DNA of 9,237 nucleotides from Victivallales bacterium (lineage in GTDB: Bacteria > Verrucomicrobiota > Lentisphaeria > Oligosphaerales > Lenti-02): NCBI GenBank assembly GCA_018648945.1, contig JABGQJ010000274.1, forward strand, positions 1-9,237, read 5' to 3'. Both the position numbers and the translations under genes were made by a program. Numbering within the stretch: the first letter of the stretch is position 1; each line of letters begins with the position of its first letter. The notes under the pieces are model-generated. The model did not search any database. It worked only from the letters and a program-made list of their open reading frames with translations, and was not told where the DNA came from. This document shows, piece after piece, positions 1-6,265 of this stretch.

Positions 1-102
1 ACCCAGCAACAGACCTTTGCCGCGAATCTCGCCGATGAATTCGAACTCATCCAACAGGCCTTCGAGGCGGCTTTTCAGTATGGCGCCCATGCGGGCGGCG
101 TT
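1..102 (-). other. Class III aminotransferase-like tail segment in frame with the large exported protein
   Basis: Residues ~1103-1136 of the minus-strand frame begin NAARMGAILKSRLEGLL and end IGEIRGKGLLLG. The pattern of an ENAxxMG helix, then a ~20-residue helix, then a GxxRGKGLxxG strand is characteristic of the C-terminal small domain of PLP-dependent class III (ornithine/acetylornithine/GABA-type) aminotransferases. The preceding residues (TDRVFLYAIG) do not fit such an enzyme, in which a GNPxxCAAALA segment and a helix should come first. No lysine-containing PLP domain lies upstream. The segment therefore looks like the tail of a different gene joined at about base 88-105. The similarity is recognised by eye. 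Whether the join is biological or an assembly artefact cannot be told from the sequence. Confidence 0.7.
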
Positions 103-3100
103 GCCGATGGCGTAGAGGAACACGCGGTCGGTGAAGACTTCGGCAGTGGTGTACATGTGGGGGAAACGCTGCATTTCGGCAATGTCCTGACGGAGCGCTT
201 CGAACAGGGGCTCACGGTCGCCGAGGCGGGCCGCCACGAATGGGTCGGCTCGCAGGCACTCTGTCGTGTCGGGGATGTCTGCCAGAGCTCCCAGGGCGTC
301 CAGATCGGCCAACCAGCGGCGGGGCTGGAAGTGGTCCTGGTCCGCCCGATAGAAGTCGAGGAAGGGACGGACGTACTTCGCCTCGCCCGTGAGCCAGTAG
401 AGGAAGACATGGGCCGAGGCCTGGCCGCCGTAGCCCGCATAGAGGGGACGGTCCTTGTAGACTTTCAGATTCTTCTCGGTGGCCACATCCACGAGCGTGG
501 CGTACTCGCCGGGCTGCTGGTGATCCAGCCAGCCGTCGCCCCACTCGCGCAGGTACTGGAGCACGGACGGGCTGCGGTTGTACCATGCCACCTCGAAGGA
601 GGGATGGAGCATGAGCCCATGGGCGTGCCCGTCGGTCCCCAGCTCGCGGTCGATCCGCAGGTCCTCAGCACCGCAATTCTGGTTCTTGAAGTGCCGGTGC
701 CCGCGCGGGGTCACGGTGGTCAGGGAAGGCATGGACTTGGCGGCAGCGAGGCAGCGCTCGAAGTAGACCGGATCGCCGTACTGCCACCAGAGGAGCAGGG
801 ATTCCTGATTGATGCCCTCTTCGTAGGCATGGAGAGGATCCATGGTGCGGCGGTTGAGCCCGGCGGTCAGGTTCTCCTGCTCGGCCAGTTCGGCGAGGTC
901 GGCTGCAGCTTGGCGCAGGCGGGGCGTCAGGCCATCGGACTCAAGCATGACGAAGTCCGCGTAGTTCTGGTACATATCGCTATCGTCGCCCACGAGCCCC
1001 CCGAACTCGCCAGTGGGAACCAGCCGGTTGTCGAGCCACCACATCGGCACGCGCCGGGCTGCCAGCCAGGCCTGTCGTGCGAGGATCGCCCATTCGGGCG
1101 CGCCTTCCTGGCGGTCGATGCGCGGCGAGAAGTCGCTCAGTGACTTGCGCCGGCGCCAGAACCACTCGTTGTACTGGCGGACGGTGTCGTCCTCCGGGCC
1201 TAGACGGACGCACTCGGCGATGGCCGAGGCCAACTCCTTGATGGCGGGGCCGTACTCGTCCTTGCGATAGAAAGCCTCCAGGTCTGTGCGAGTGGAGAAG
1301 CTGTTCCACCGTCGCGCTTCGCTCAACGCCGTGAATAGTCCCTTGACGTGCAGTTTGCGGAAGGCCAGGGCTTCGCGCCGGGCTGTCTCTGCATCGATTT
1401 CCACCAGCCGCACCTCGGCCTTGGTCAAGGATACCGGTCCCCCTGGCTCGATCGTGAGCCAGAGACGTTGACCGGCACGGAATATCGCGTCCGGGAAATC
1501 CAGGACTGGCTCAACCGTGCCTGAACCGGTCACGGCGAACTCCACGCGCATCAGTTCCAGCCGGCTGGCGAGGGGGTCTTGGACAGTGATCGCGAGGGGG
1601 GTGCCGGGGGCGCAACGCTGGAGCTCCAGACGCAGGGCGATGGCACCCACCGACCGGTCTGCAGGCAGGGGGCTGCTGAGCAGGTGAACCGTCTGGTTCG
1701 CCTTCAGTTCCCTGGTGGTTTGGCCGTCTTGGGTGCCAAGGGCAAAGGCCAGGCGCTGTTCTCCGTCGTATCGCGCCAGGCCGAGAGGCCCGACTGCGGC
1801 GAGATCGGCGGGCTTGCCCATCTGCAAGCGTGGCCCGACCATGCCTGAGGTGGTCTTTTCCACGCGCAGGAAAGAGACGTCGCGGATCATGCCGCGTTTC
1901 AGGCCAAAGAAGGCGAAGCGTGTGGCATCCTGGCGCTGCTCAAGTTGGGCGCGACAGGATTCGGCGCGTCCAGCGAACTGCCAGATGGGCTGCTTGTTGC
2001 CTGGCGAATCGTGGGCAGTATCGCCTGCGTAGAGCGCCACGTCTGCCGCGCCGCGCAACTGCACCGCGTCTACGCCACCCTCGGCCAGGGCGATATGGAG
2101 CCCGTCGTTCCTGCGGTAGTGGTACCCCACGCCTGCGCCTGCGCCGCCCATGCCGTACTCCCACGGCCGGACGTTCCAGCCGTAGGAGGCCAGCGAACCA
2201 TCGACGGGGGAGCCAATGAACCCGCGCAGGGCTCGGCAGTCGGTGACCAGGAGCTTGCGGACTCGGATGGGCTGGCCGGGCGCAAGCGGGATGGCGGGGC
2301 CATCGTCGCGCAGCGTGACATCCTCGCGCAGGCTCAGGTTGGCGATGCGCACTTCACCCTCGCCAAGACCCTCGGTATTGCCGATGATGACCAGCATCTG
2401 CCCCGTCTCGCCGGTGGGTACACGTATCTCGACCTGCTGGTAGGCGTCGCTCGCGGGAGCGTTCACGGTGAATGCACGGGACGGGTCGCCTTTCCGTGCG
2501 GCCGTGCGGCCCCGGAGATAGACGCCTGCCGTGCCCTTGACGCGGGCACCGAGGCGGTAGAACGAGTTGGGCTTGAGTCTGAGGGAGTTCCCTGCCGAGC
2601 AGTAGCGCCCGGGGGCCTGGAAACGGAGCACATCCTCGTCTTCCTCTCGGACCGCGCCGAACCTTGGCCGGTCCGCCTCCTTTACGTTCCAGTCTACCAT
2701 CTTCCCGTTGGCATCGCGGGCCATGGTTGGGTTGCGGAGCAGGTTGTCGGTGACAAAGTAGAGCTTGGTGGCCGCGCTTTTCGAACCGTACTCGCTGCCG
2801 GCTGGCCAGGCGGCGAGCTGTGCGGTCTTGTCGGTGTGGTCCTCGCGCCCCAAGGCCAGGCGGACCATGGTGCCGGGGGTCGGCTCCGCGATGCCAAGGG
2901 TCGCGAAGGGGATGGCGATCTCCACGGTCCAGCGCTTCCCCTGCACGCGTGCCGCCGCTTGCCACTTACCGCGAAGTTGCCGATCGTCCTGGCCCTGCCG
3001 TCGGCGCAGAGTCTGGCAGACGCCCTTGGAGTTGACGATGAACTGGTCGAACTCCAACTGGCTGCGGGTGGTCTTCAGCCATACTTCCACGCAGTCGTCC

Positions 3101-3408
3101 TGCCATACGTTCTCGCTGCCTGGCTGGGCTACAGCGCGCAGACGCGTCGGGTCTGGCTCCTCGCAGGTGACCGCGACTAGCAGGGATTGGCGCATGAAAC
3201 AGACCCGGGCCGTCGTTTGTTTGGCGGGGGGTTGCTTTGTGCCGGGCCGCGTGAACGGTACGCAGGGCGCTGCCTCCTGCCAGAGCGGTTCGTCTAGCAC
3301 GCCATCGACTTTCGCCAGGTCGCTGACCTCCGGGCAGATCAGGATCGGTGGCGCGGCGTGGAGAAGGGCGGCACCGAGGATGGTGAAGACAACGCACAGG
3401 CTACGCAT
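1..3408 (-). CDS. Large exported CBM9-like / jelly-roll / alpha-helical-domain protein, partial at its 3' end
   Basis: An uninterrupted frame of 1136 codons runs from ATG at 3408 to the left edge with no stop. The start is set by GGGAGG five bases upstream. Residues 1-19 form a signal peptide (MR, a hydrophobic stretch, then LHAA). Residues ~29-220 resemble a CBM9-like/DOMON beta-sandwich: DGVLDEPLW near 35, then WQDDCVEVWL near 102, and a TVEIAIPF strand near 161. Residues ~222-365 look like a CBM4/9-type jelly roll (it opens NLLRNPTM and closes with a GEGEVRIANLSL strand). I cannot assign ~366-690. Residues ~690-1100 are alpha-helical and rich in Trp and Tyr, with an acidic motif GDDSD at 807-811 in an EFGGLVGDDSD context. 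This recalls (alpha/alpha)-barrel polysaccharide lyases or hydrolases, but I cannot name a family. The start overlaps the end of the upstream beta-helix gene by 8 bases. The last ~34 residues do not belong with the rest (separate entry). A polysaccharide-binding or -degrading role is inferred. Confidence 0.85.
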   Translation of the reverse strand, partial: MRSLCVVFTILGAALLHAAPPILICPEVSDLAKVDGVLDEPLWQEAAPCVPFTRPGTKQPPAKQTTARVCFMRQSLLVAVTCEEPDPTRLRAVAQPGSENVWQDDCVEVWLKTTRSQLEFDQFIVNSKGVCQTLRRRQGQDDRQLRGKWQAAARVQGKRWTVEIAIPFATLGIAEPTPGTMVRLALGREDHTDKTAQLAAWPAGSEYGSKSAATKLYFVTDNLLRNPTMARDANGKMVDWNVKEADRPRFGAVREEDEDVLRFQAPGRYCSAGNSLRLKPNSFYRLGARVKGTAGVYLRGRTAARKGDPSRAFTVNAPASDAYQQVEIRVPTGETGQMLVIIGNTEGLGEGEVRIANLSLREDVTLRDDGPAIPLAPGQPIRVRKLLVTDCRALRGFIGSPVDGSLASYGWNVRPWEYGMGGAGAGVGYHYRRNDGLHIALAEGGVDAVQLRGAADVALYAGDTAHDSPGNKQPIWQFAGRAESCRAQLEQRQDATRFAFFGLKRGMIRDVSFLRVEKTTSGMVGPRLQMGKPADLAAVGPLGLARYDGEQRLAFALGTQDGQTTRELKANQTVHLLSSPLPADRSVGAIALRLELQRCAPGTPLAITVQDPLASRLELMRVEFAVTGSGTVEPVLDFPDAIFRAGQRLWLTIEPGGPVSLTKAEVRLVEIDAETARREALAFRKLHVKGLFTALSEARRWNSFSTRTDLEAFYRKDEYGPAIKELASAIAECVRLGPEDDTVRQYNEWFWRRRKSLSDFSPRIDRQEGAPEWAILARQAWLAARRVPMWWLDNRLVPTGEFGGLVGDDSDMYQNYADFVMLESDGLTPRLRQAAADLAELAEQENLTAGLNRRTMDPLHAYEEGINQESLLLWWQYGDPVYFERCLAAAKSMPSLTTVTPRGHRHFKNQNCGAEDLRIDRELGTDGHAHGLMLHPSFEVAWYNRSPSVLQYLREWGDGWLDHQQPGEYATLVDVATEKNLKVYKDRPLYAGYGGQASAHVFLYWLTGEAKYVRPFLDFYRADQDHFQPRRWLADLDALGALADIPDTTECLRADPFVAARLGDREPLFEALRQDIAEMQRFPHMYTTAEVFTDRVFLYAIGNAARMGAILKSRLEGLLDEFEFIGEIRGKGLLLG

Positions 3409-5329
3409 CAAAGCCTCCCAGTACGAGTGGTCGGAATTCGGCTAAGGCGCGCTGGGCCAGTCCCAGCACCCGGTCCGGCAAAGGAGGGATCCCCAACTCG
3501 ACGGCGGCGGACTGCGGGCGCAGCCGGTAGTCCCCCGCAACGGCGTTTTCGAAGGGATCGCCGCCGCTGATGCTGCCATCCCCCGGGGTCCAGGGCTCTG
3601 CAGACTGCGCGGTATAGTCGTCCAGCCACTTGGCCTGCATCTTCCCTTCGACACGGAAGAGATTGTTGGCCCAGGCGCTCACGCTGTCGCGGGCTCCGCG
3701 GAGCGTGAAGTCGCCGGCACAGATGAACACATTTTCGCGGAAGACGAAGTTCTGGCAGCGAGCCAGGGTCACGAGCTGGTCGCCCGAGTCCACGAACACG
3801 TTGTTGCGGACCTCGCAGGCCTCGGCCATGTGGTTGTGGGAGGGCCAGCGTGAATCGATCGCCACGTTCTCGGCCACGGTGCTGCCTCGGCTGGTCTCGT
3901 CCAGGTAGTAGGCCGAGGCCACTCGACCGTGGGAGCCGAGCACCACGTTGCCGCGCATGATCGAGTCGCAGAACGCGAAGCAGTAGATGGCCGCCCCATC
4001 GTCCAGCTCGCGCATGAAGTCGGTGATGGTGTTGTGCTCGATGCGGTTGCCTGTGCCACCCGCGGTGATCGCTGTGTAGGGGCAGCCCGCCACGCGGTTC
4101 TCAGCCACCAGATTGGCCTTCCCTCCGGCCGCCAGGGCAAGGCTGGACGCATACGTCAGGCCCACTTCCTGGATTGTGCAGCCGCGGATTTCGCAGGACT
4201 CGCCCCGCAGGTGGATGCCCGGGCCACCGCAGGTTTCTACGCGGCAACTGCCAATGCGCACTTGGCAGCATGTCCCGTGTTCACCGTTGGGGCGCACGCT
4301 GATCCCCTTGCCACCAGCCAGCCGGATCCGGAGGTGGCCAAGCTCGATGTTCTCGGCTGGGCCCAGCACATCGACCACACCATCGAGGGCGCCCGCGCCA
4401 AAGCCTGCCGATCCCAGGGGGGTGCTGGTCAGGGCCAGTTCGAGGTCGCGGATCGAGATGTCCCGCAGAGGGGCTTCCTCGCTGCCTTGCATGGCGATGA
4501 CCTGGCGATGCCGGGGGGCCAGGACGACGGCCGTCTCCAGATCCTCGTCAGGCCTCGGCCAGTAAACCACACAGCCCCGGGTACGGTCGAGGTACCACTG
4601 TCCCGGCCTCAGCATTCCCTCCCGCACGTTCCAGACGATGTATTGGTGGGCCTTCGCATTCCTGTCGCTGGCGAAGGCGCCGGGAGGGTGGCCGCAGGGA
4701 CTGCGGAAGCGAACCAGTCTCTCGTCGGCGTCCACGCTGGCGACTCCGACGAGGGAATCGTCCCACTGGTGGAACACCTGAATCTCAGCGTTCCGGCAGT
4801 CGAGCCAGTCTCCGAGATCGTCGCCCGTGTAGTGGAGAGCAGTCAGCTCCTCCTCGGTCGGTTGGCGCTGCCAGCCGCCGCCAGTCGTGCTCATCCAGGG
4901 CACGTCGAATGCGTTCTTGTGCCAGTATCGTCCATGCTCCGGAAGGCGCGCGCGAGGGACGAATTCCCCATCCACCACCAAGGTCCGGAAGTCCCGTTCG
5001 CCCTCGGCCACGCCGGGCAGGAATGCGGCGAAGAGCGGGCCGCCATCCGGTTGCCAGCCTTGGACACGTTGTCCTCCGTAGAGGATCGGGGCCTCGTCCG
5101 GGGCGGCCTCGATGGTGAGTCCGTTGTCGGCGGGAGTGAGCTTCAGTTGGCGGTCCCAGTAGTCTCCACCGTGCAGAAGCATGCGCCCAGGTTGGTCGCC
5201 GCGGTCGGCCCGGAGTCGGTCGCGGGCCACCGTCAGGGAGCGCAGCGGCGCAGCCGCGATGCCCGATGCGCGGTCGTCCCCATGGGGGGATACATGGACA
5301 GTCAGGCTATGGCCGATGGGGTCTGACAT
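3401..5329 (-). CDS. GH141-like right-handed parallel beta-helix glycoside hydrolase (putative)
   Basis: This frame encodes 642 residues. The N-terminus (8-95) has the pattern usual for this group: a V(H/Y)VSPxGDD strand, a PLRSLxxARDRLR helix, then LHGGDYW, LTPADNGLTIEA and ILYGGQRVQGW. Residues ~100-270 form an inserted beta-rich domain (a DGEFVPRARLP strand; WYLDRTRGCVVYWPRP near 245). Residues ~285-560 carry beta-helix rungs, seen as repeated NxI/NxV turns such as GNRIEHNTITD and STVAENVAI. Conserved acidic clusters sit at DDGAAIY (443-449) and YYLDE (474-478) and are candidate catalytic or metal sites. Length and order fit GH141-like proteins, a family with alpha-L-fucosidase and xylanase members. 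Other beta-helix families (GH120, pectate-lyase-like) remain possible. No signal peptide is visible from this start, so a cytoplasmic site is inferred. The gene overlaps the next one by 8 bases. Its Shine-Dalgarno lies in a hairpin (separate entry). Confidence 0.85.
   Translation of the reverse strand: MSDPIGHSLTVHVSPHGDDRASGIAAAPLRSLTVARDRLRADRGDQPGRMLLHGGDYWDRQLKLTPADNGLTIEAAPDEAPILYGGQRVQGWQPDGGPLFAAFLPGVAEGERDFRTLVVDGEFVPRARLPEHGRYWHKNAFDVPWMSTTGGGWQRQPTEEELTALHYTGDDLGDWLDCRNAEIQVFHQWDDSLVGVASVDADERLVRFRSPCGHPPGAFASDRNAKAHQYIVWNVREGMLRPGQWYLDRTRGCVVYWPRPDEDLETAVVLAPRHRQVIAMQGSEEAPLRDISIRDLELALTSTPLGSAGFGAGALDGVVDVLGPAENIELGHLRIRLAGGKGISVRPNGEHGTCCQVRIGSCRVETCGGPGIHLRGESCEIRGCTIQEVGLTYASSLALAAGGKANLVAENRVAGCPYTAITAGGTGNRIEHNTITDFMRELDDGAAIYCFAFCDSIMRGNVVLGSHGRVASAYYLDETSRGSTVAENVAIDSRWPSHNHMAEACEVRNNVFVDSGDQLVTLARCQNFVFRENVFICAGDFTLRGARDSVSAWANNLFRVEGKMQAKWLDDYTAQSAEPWTPGDGSISGGDPFENAVAGDYRLRPQSAAVELGIPPLPDRVLGLAQRALAEFRPLVLGGFDA
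3414..3419 (-). promoter_or_regulatory. Shine-Dalgarno for the large exported protein, inside the upstream gene
   Basis: GGGAGG on the minus strand lies five bases before the ATG at 3408 and inside the last codons of the beta-helix gene, whose stop (TAG) is at 3403-3401. The downstream start precedes the upstream stop, giving an 8-base overlap (ATGCGTAG). This arrangement supports the ATG at 3408 and suggests translational coupling. Confidence 0.7.
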
Positions 5330-5480
5330 GGCGGGTTCCTCGCTGCCGAAGTGGCTGCAGGAACCTTCGCTGTTCGCCGACCCAAATGCAAGCCTAACCC
5401 GTCAAGGTCGGCGTTCTGGCACAACGGCGTGAGACGCAGTGCAATCCGCGTTCGCATCAGATTCGCGTGAATTAGTCAGG
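5330..5480. other. Intergenic region between the NUDIX and beta-helix genes
   Basis: These 151 bases separate two genes on the minus strand. Apart from the hairpin at 5334-5365 I see no clear sigma-70 promoter. A TTGACG is present on the minus strand, but no acceptable -10 lies 16-18 bases after it. There is no GC stem followed by a U-run to mark a terminator after the NUDIX gene. The spacing is large enough for the beta-helix gene to have its own promoter. Confidence 0.4.
5334..5365 (-). promoter_or_regulatory. Hairpin containing the Shine-Dalgarno of the GH141-like gene
   Basis: On the minus strand a perfect 7-base inverted repeat, GGTTCCT / AGGAACC, encloses 18 bases that contain a further GCC/GGC pairing around ACTTC. 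The 3' arm ends four bases before the ATG at 5329 and includes AGGA, the only good Shine-Dalgarno candidate (7-base spacing). If folded in mRNA, the stem would hide the ribosome-binding site. As DNA, the dyad could instead be a repressor operator. Confidence 0.45.
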
Positions 5481-5984
5481 CTAGAGCAGACCTTCGCCCA
5501 AGAGCCGATGGATCTCCAGTTCCAGATTCGGCGTGAAGATCCCCGTGCCCAACGCCCGGCGCAGACTGCCGGGGCACCAGAATTTCAGCTCGTCGATCTC
5601 CTCCTCCTGGGCGTGGAAGGGACCGTTGTAAGTGAGCTGGAAGACGCCCACGTTCTCGGACTCGACATCGTTGCGGATTCTGGTCCGGAACAGCCAGGTC
5701 AGCGGCAGGTCGCCGGGCACGCCCAGTTCTTCGTGCATCTCCCGGCGGGCGCCCTGCTCGTAGGTCTCGCCAGGGGCAAGGTGCCCTCCCACGGCAGTAT
5801 CCCATTTGCCTGGCTGAATGTCCTTGTTGGCTGCTCGCTTCTGCAGCAGAAGTCGGCCATCGGCCGAGAACACGACCACATGGGCAGTGCGATGCAGGAG
5901 GGCAGGATTGCCGTGGCATTCGGCGCGCGGGGCGCGCCCGATCACTTGGTCGTGTTTATTGACGATCTCGAACAACTCGCCCAT
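5481..5984 (-). CDS. NUDIX hydrolase, YfcD/IPP-isomerase-like subgroup
   Basis: This frame encodes 167 residues. The complete Nudix signature GX5EX7REUXEEXGU spans residues 67-89 (GHLAPGE, then REMHEELGV), with metal-binding Glu at 82, 85 and 86. The N-terminus (FEIVNKHDQVIGRAPRAECH, residues 5-24) followed by LLHRTAHVVVF, LLLQKRAANKDIQPGKWD and VGGH matches the layout of small YfcD-like NUDIX proteins related to isopentenyl-diphosphate isomerase. Members hydrolyse nucleoside-diphosphate-X compounds, and the substrate cannot be read from the sequence. The frame is open back to 6116, but the ATG at 5984 is preferred: GAGGG lies six bases upstream, and family similarity begins right after it, while the extension looks like noncoding, repeat-containing DNA. 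It shares its strand with the beta-helix gene, 151 bases upstream of it, so an operon is possible. Its link to carbohydrate use is unclear; it may be housekeeping or damage control. Confidence 0.92.
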   Translation of the reverse strand: MGELFEIVNKHDQVIGRAPRAECHGNPALLHRTAHVVVFSADGRLLLQKRAANKDIQPGKWDTAVGGHLAPGETYEQGARREMHEELGVPGDLPLTWLFRTRIRNDVESENVGVFQLTYNGPFHAQEEEIDELKFWCPGSLRRALGTGIFTPNLELEIHRLLGEGLL

Positions 5985-5990
5985 CAAAAG

Positions 5991-5995
5991 CCCTC
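5991..5995 (-). promoter_or_regulatory. Shine-Dalgarno that decides the NUDIX start
   Basis: GAGGG on the minus strand lies six bases before the ATG at 5984. This supports a 167-residue protein rather than the 211-residue version starting at 6116, which would add 44 residues with no family similarity. Confidence 0.7.
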
Positions 5996-6103
5996 GGAGG
6001 TGTAGAAGCTGAAGTATTAGGAGGGCAGGAACATAGCATCTAATTGGTAGTAGGAAAGCGCGCCGTGCTACGTTGGTGGCTGGGAGGCCGTTGGCTGCGT
6101 GGC

Positions 6104-6124
6104 GAACATCGAGCATCGGACATC
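6104..6124 (+). repeat. Short degenerate heptad tandem repeat
   Basis: Three adjacent 7-base units, GAACATC, GAGCATC and GGACATC, follow the consensus G(A/G)(A/G)CATC. Longer arrays of similar heptads (translating as NIEHRTS or DVRCSMF) occur between genes in several planctomycete, verrucomicrobial and related genomes. This copy would be a short or decayed member. The match to that class is from memory, not from a search. Confidence 0.6.
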
Positions 6125-6128
6125 GGCT

Positions 6129-6184
6129 GGGGGATGGGGAACGCCGAATGGGGGGTGGGTTGTGGGGCTGGCGCTGGGAATGGG
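6129..6184 (+). repeat. G-run tract with G-quadruplex potential
   Basis: The plus strand carries G-runs of 5 (6129), 4 (6136), 6 (6150), 3 (6157), 4 (6164), 3 (6176) and 3 (6182). From 6150 on, the loops are 1, 4, 8 and 3 bases, close to the standard G3 quadruplex pattern. It lies about 80-140 bases before the GH127 start and would be in its 5' leader or promoter. Confidence 0.4.
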
Positions 6185-6188
6185 ATCG

Positions 6189-6202
6189 GCTAGGTTGCTA
6201 GC
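6189..6202. promoter_or_regulatory. Small perfect inverted repeat, possible operator
   Basis: GCTAG and CTAGC flank the four bases GTTG, 64 bases before the GH127 start. The arms are only five bases long, so chance is likely. It is recorded because it lies in the divergent regulatory region and there is no other palindrome close to this promoter side. Confidence 0.2.
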
Positions 6203-6254
6203 GTCGGCTGGGGCACAGCAACTCGCGACGAGAGAGCAGGAACCCGAAACCACC

Positions 6255-6258
6255 GGAG
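6255..6258 (+). promoter_or_regulatory. Shine-Dalgarno of the GH127 gene
   Basis: GGAG lies seven bases before the ATG at 6266. It supports this start over in-frame alternatives further inside, all of which would remove the conserved N-terminal DGFWG segment. Confidence 0.65.
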
Positions 6259-6265
6259 ACAGCCC

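Larger units (their letters stand above)
5985..6265. other. Divergent intergenic region between the NUDIX and GH127 genes
   Basis: These 281 bases must hold the start signals for both divergent units. Bases ~6001-6060 are the least GC-rich part and include TTAGATGCTATGTT on the minus strand, a plausible but weak -10 area for the NUDIX gene. From 6104 rightwards there is a three-unit heptad repeat, a tract of G-runs, and a small perfect inverted repeat. I cannot identify a convincing -35/-10 pair for the GH127 gene. Short reading frames crossing this region look non-coding. Confidence 0.5.

Noticed and set aside
157..1143. Plus-strand open frame of 328 codons
   Set aside because: It lies antisense to the large exported protein. 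Its translation has no recognisable domain and is low-complexity (Val/Gly/Pro/His rich), as expected for a shadow of a GC-rich gene.
1945..3180. Plus-strand open frame of 411 codons
   Set aside because: It is antisense to the CBM9-like and jelly-roll part of the exported protein, whose domains are clear on the minus strand. The translation shows no family signature.
3929..5326. Plus-strand open frame of 465 codons
   Set aside because: It is antisense to the beta-helix gene, whose rungs and N-terminal motifs are unmistakable. The plus-strand product has no motif.
5439..5475. Imperfect dyad around AATCCGCG and CGCGTGAATT
   Set aside because: The arms match only with mismatches and an extra base, so it is not better than chance in this composition.
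5366..5480. TTGACG on the minus strand as a -35 box for the beta-helix gene
   Set aside because: No sequence resembling a -10 box occurs at 16-18 bases; the region there is GGGTCGG-like.
5985..6116. 44-residue N-terminal extension of the NUDIX protein from ATG 6116
   Set aside because: There is a good Shine-Dalgarno directly before the ATG at 5984, family similarity begins there, and the extension is translated from repeat-containing intergenic DNA.
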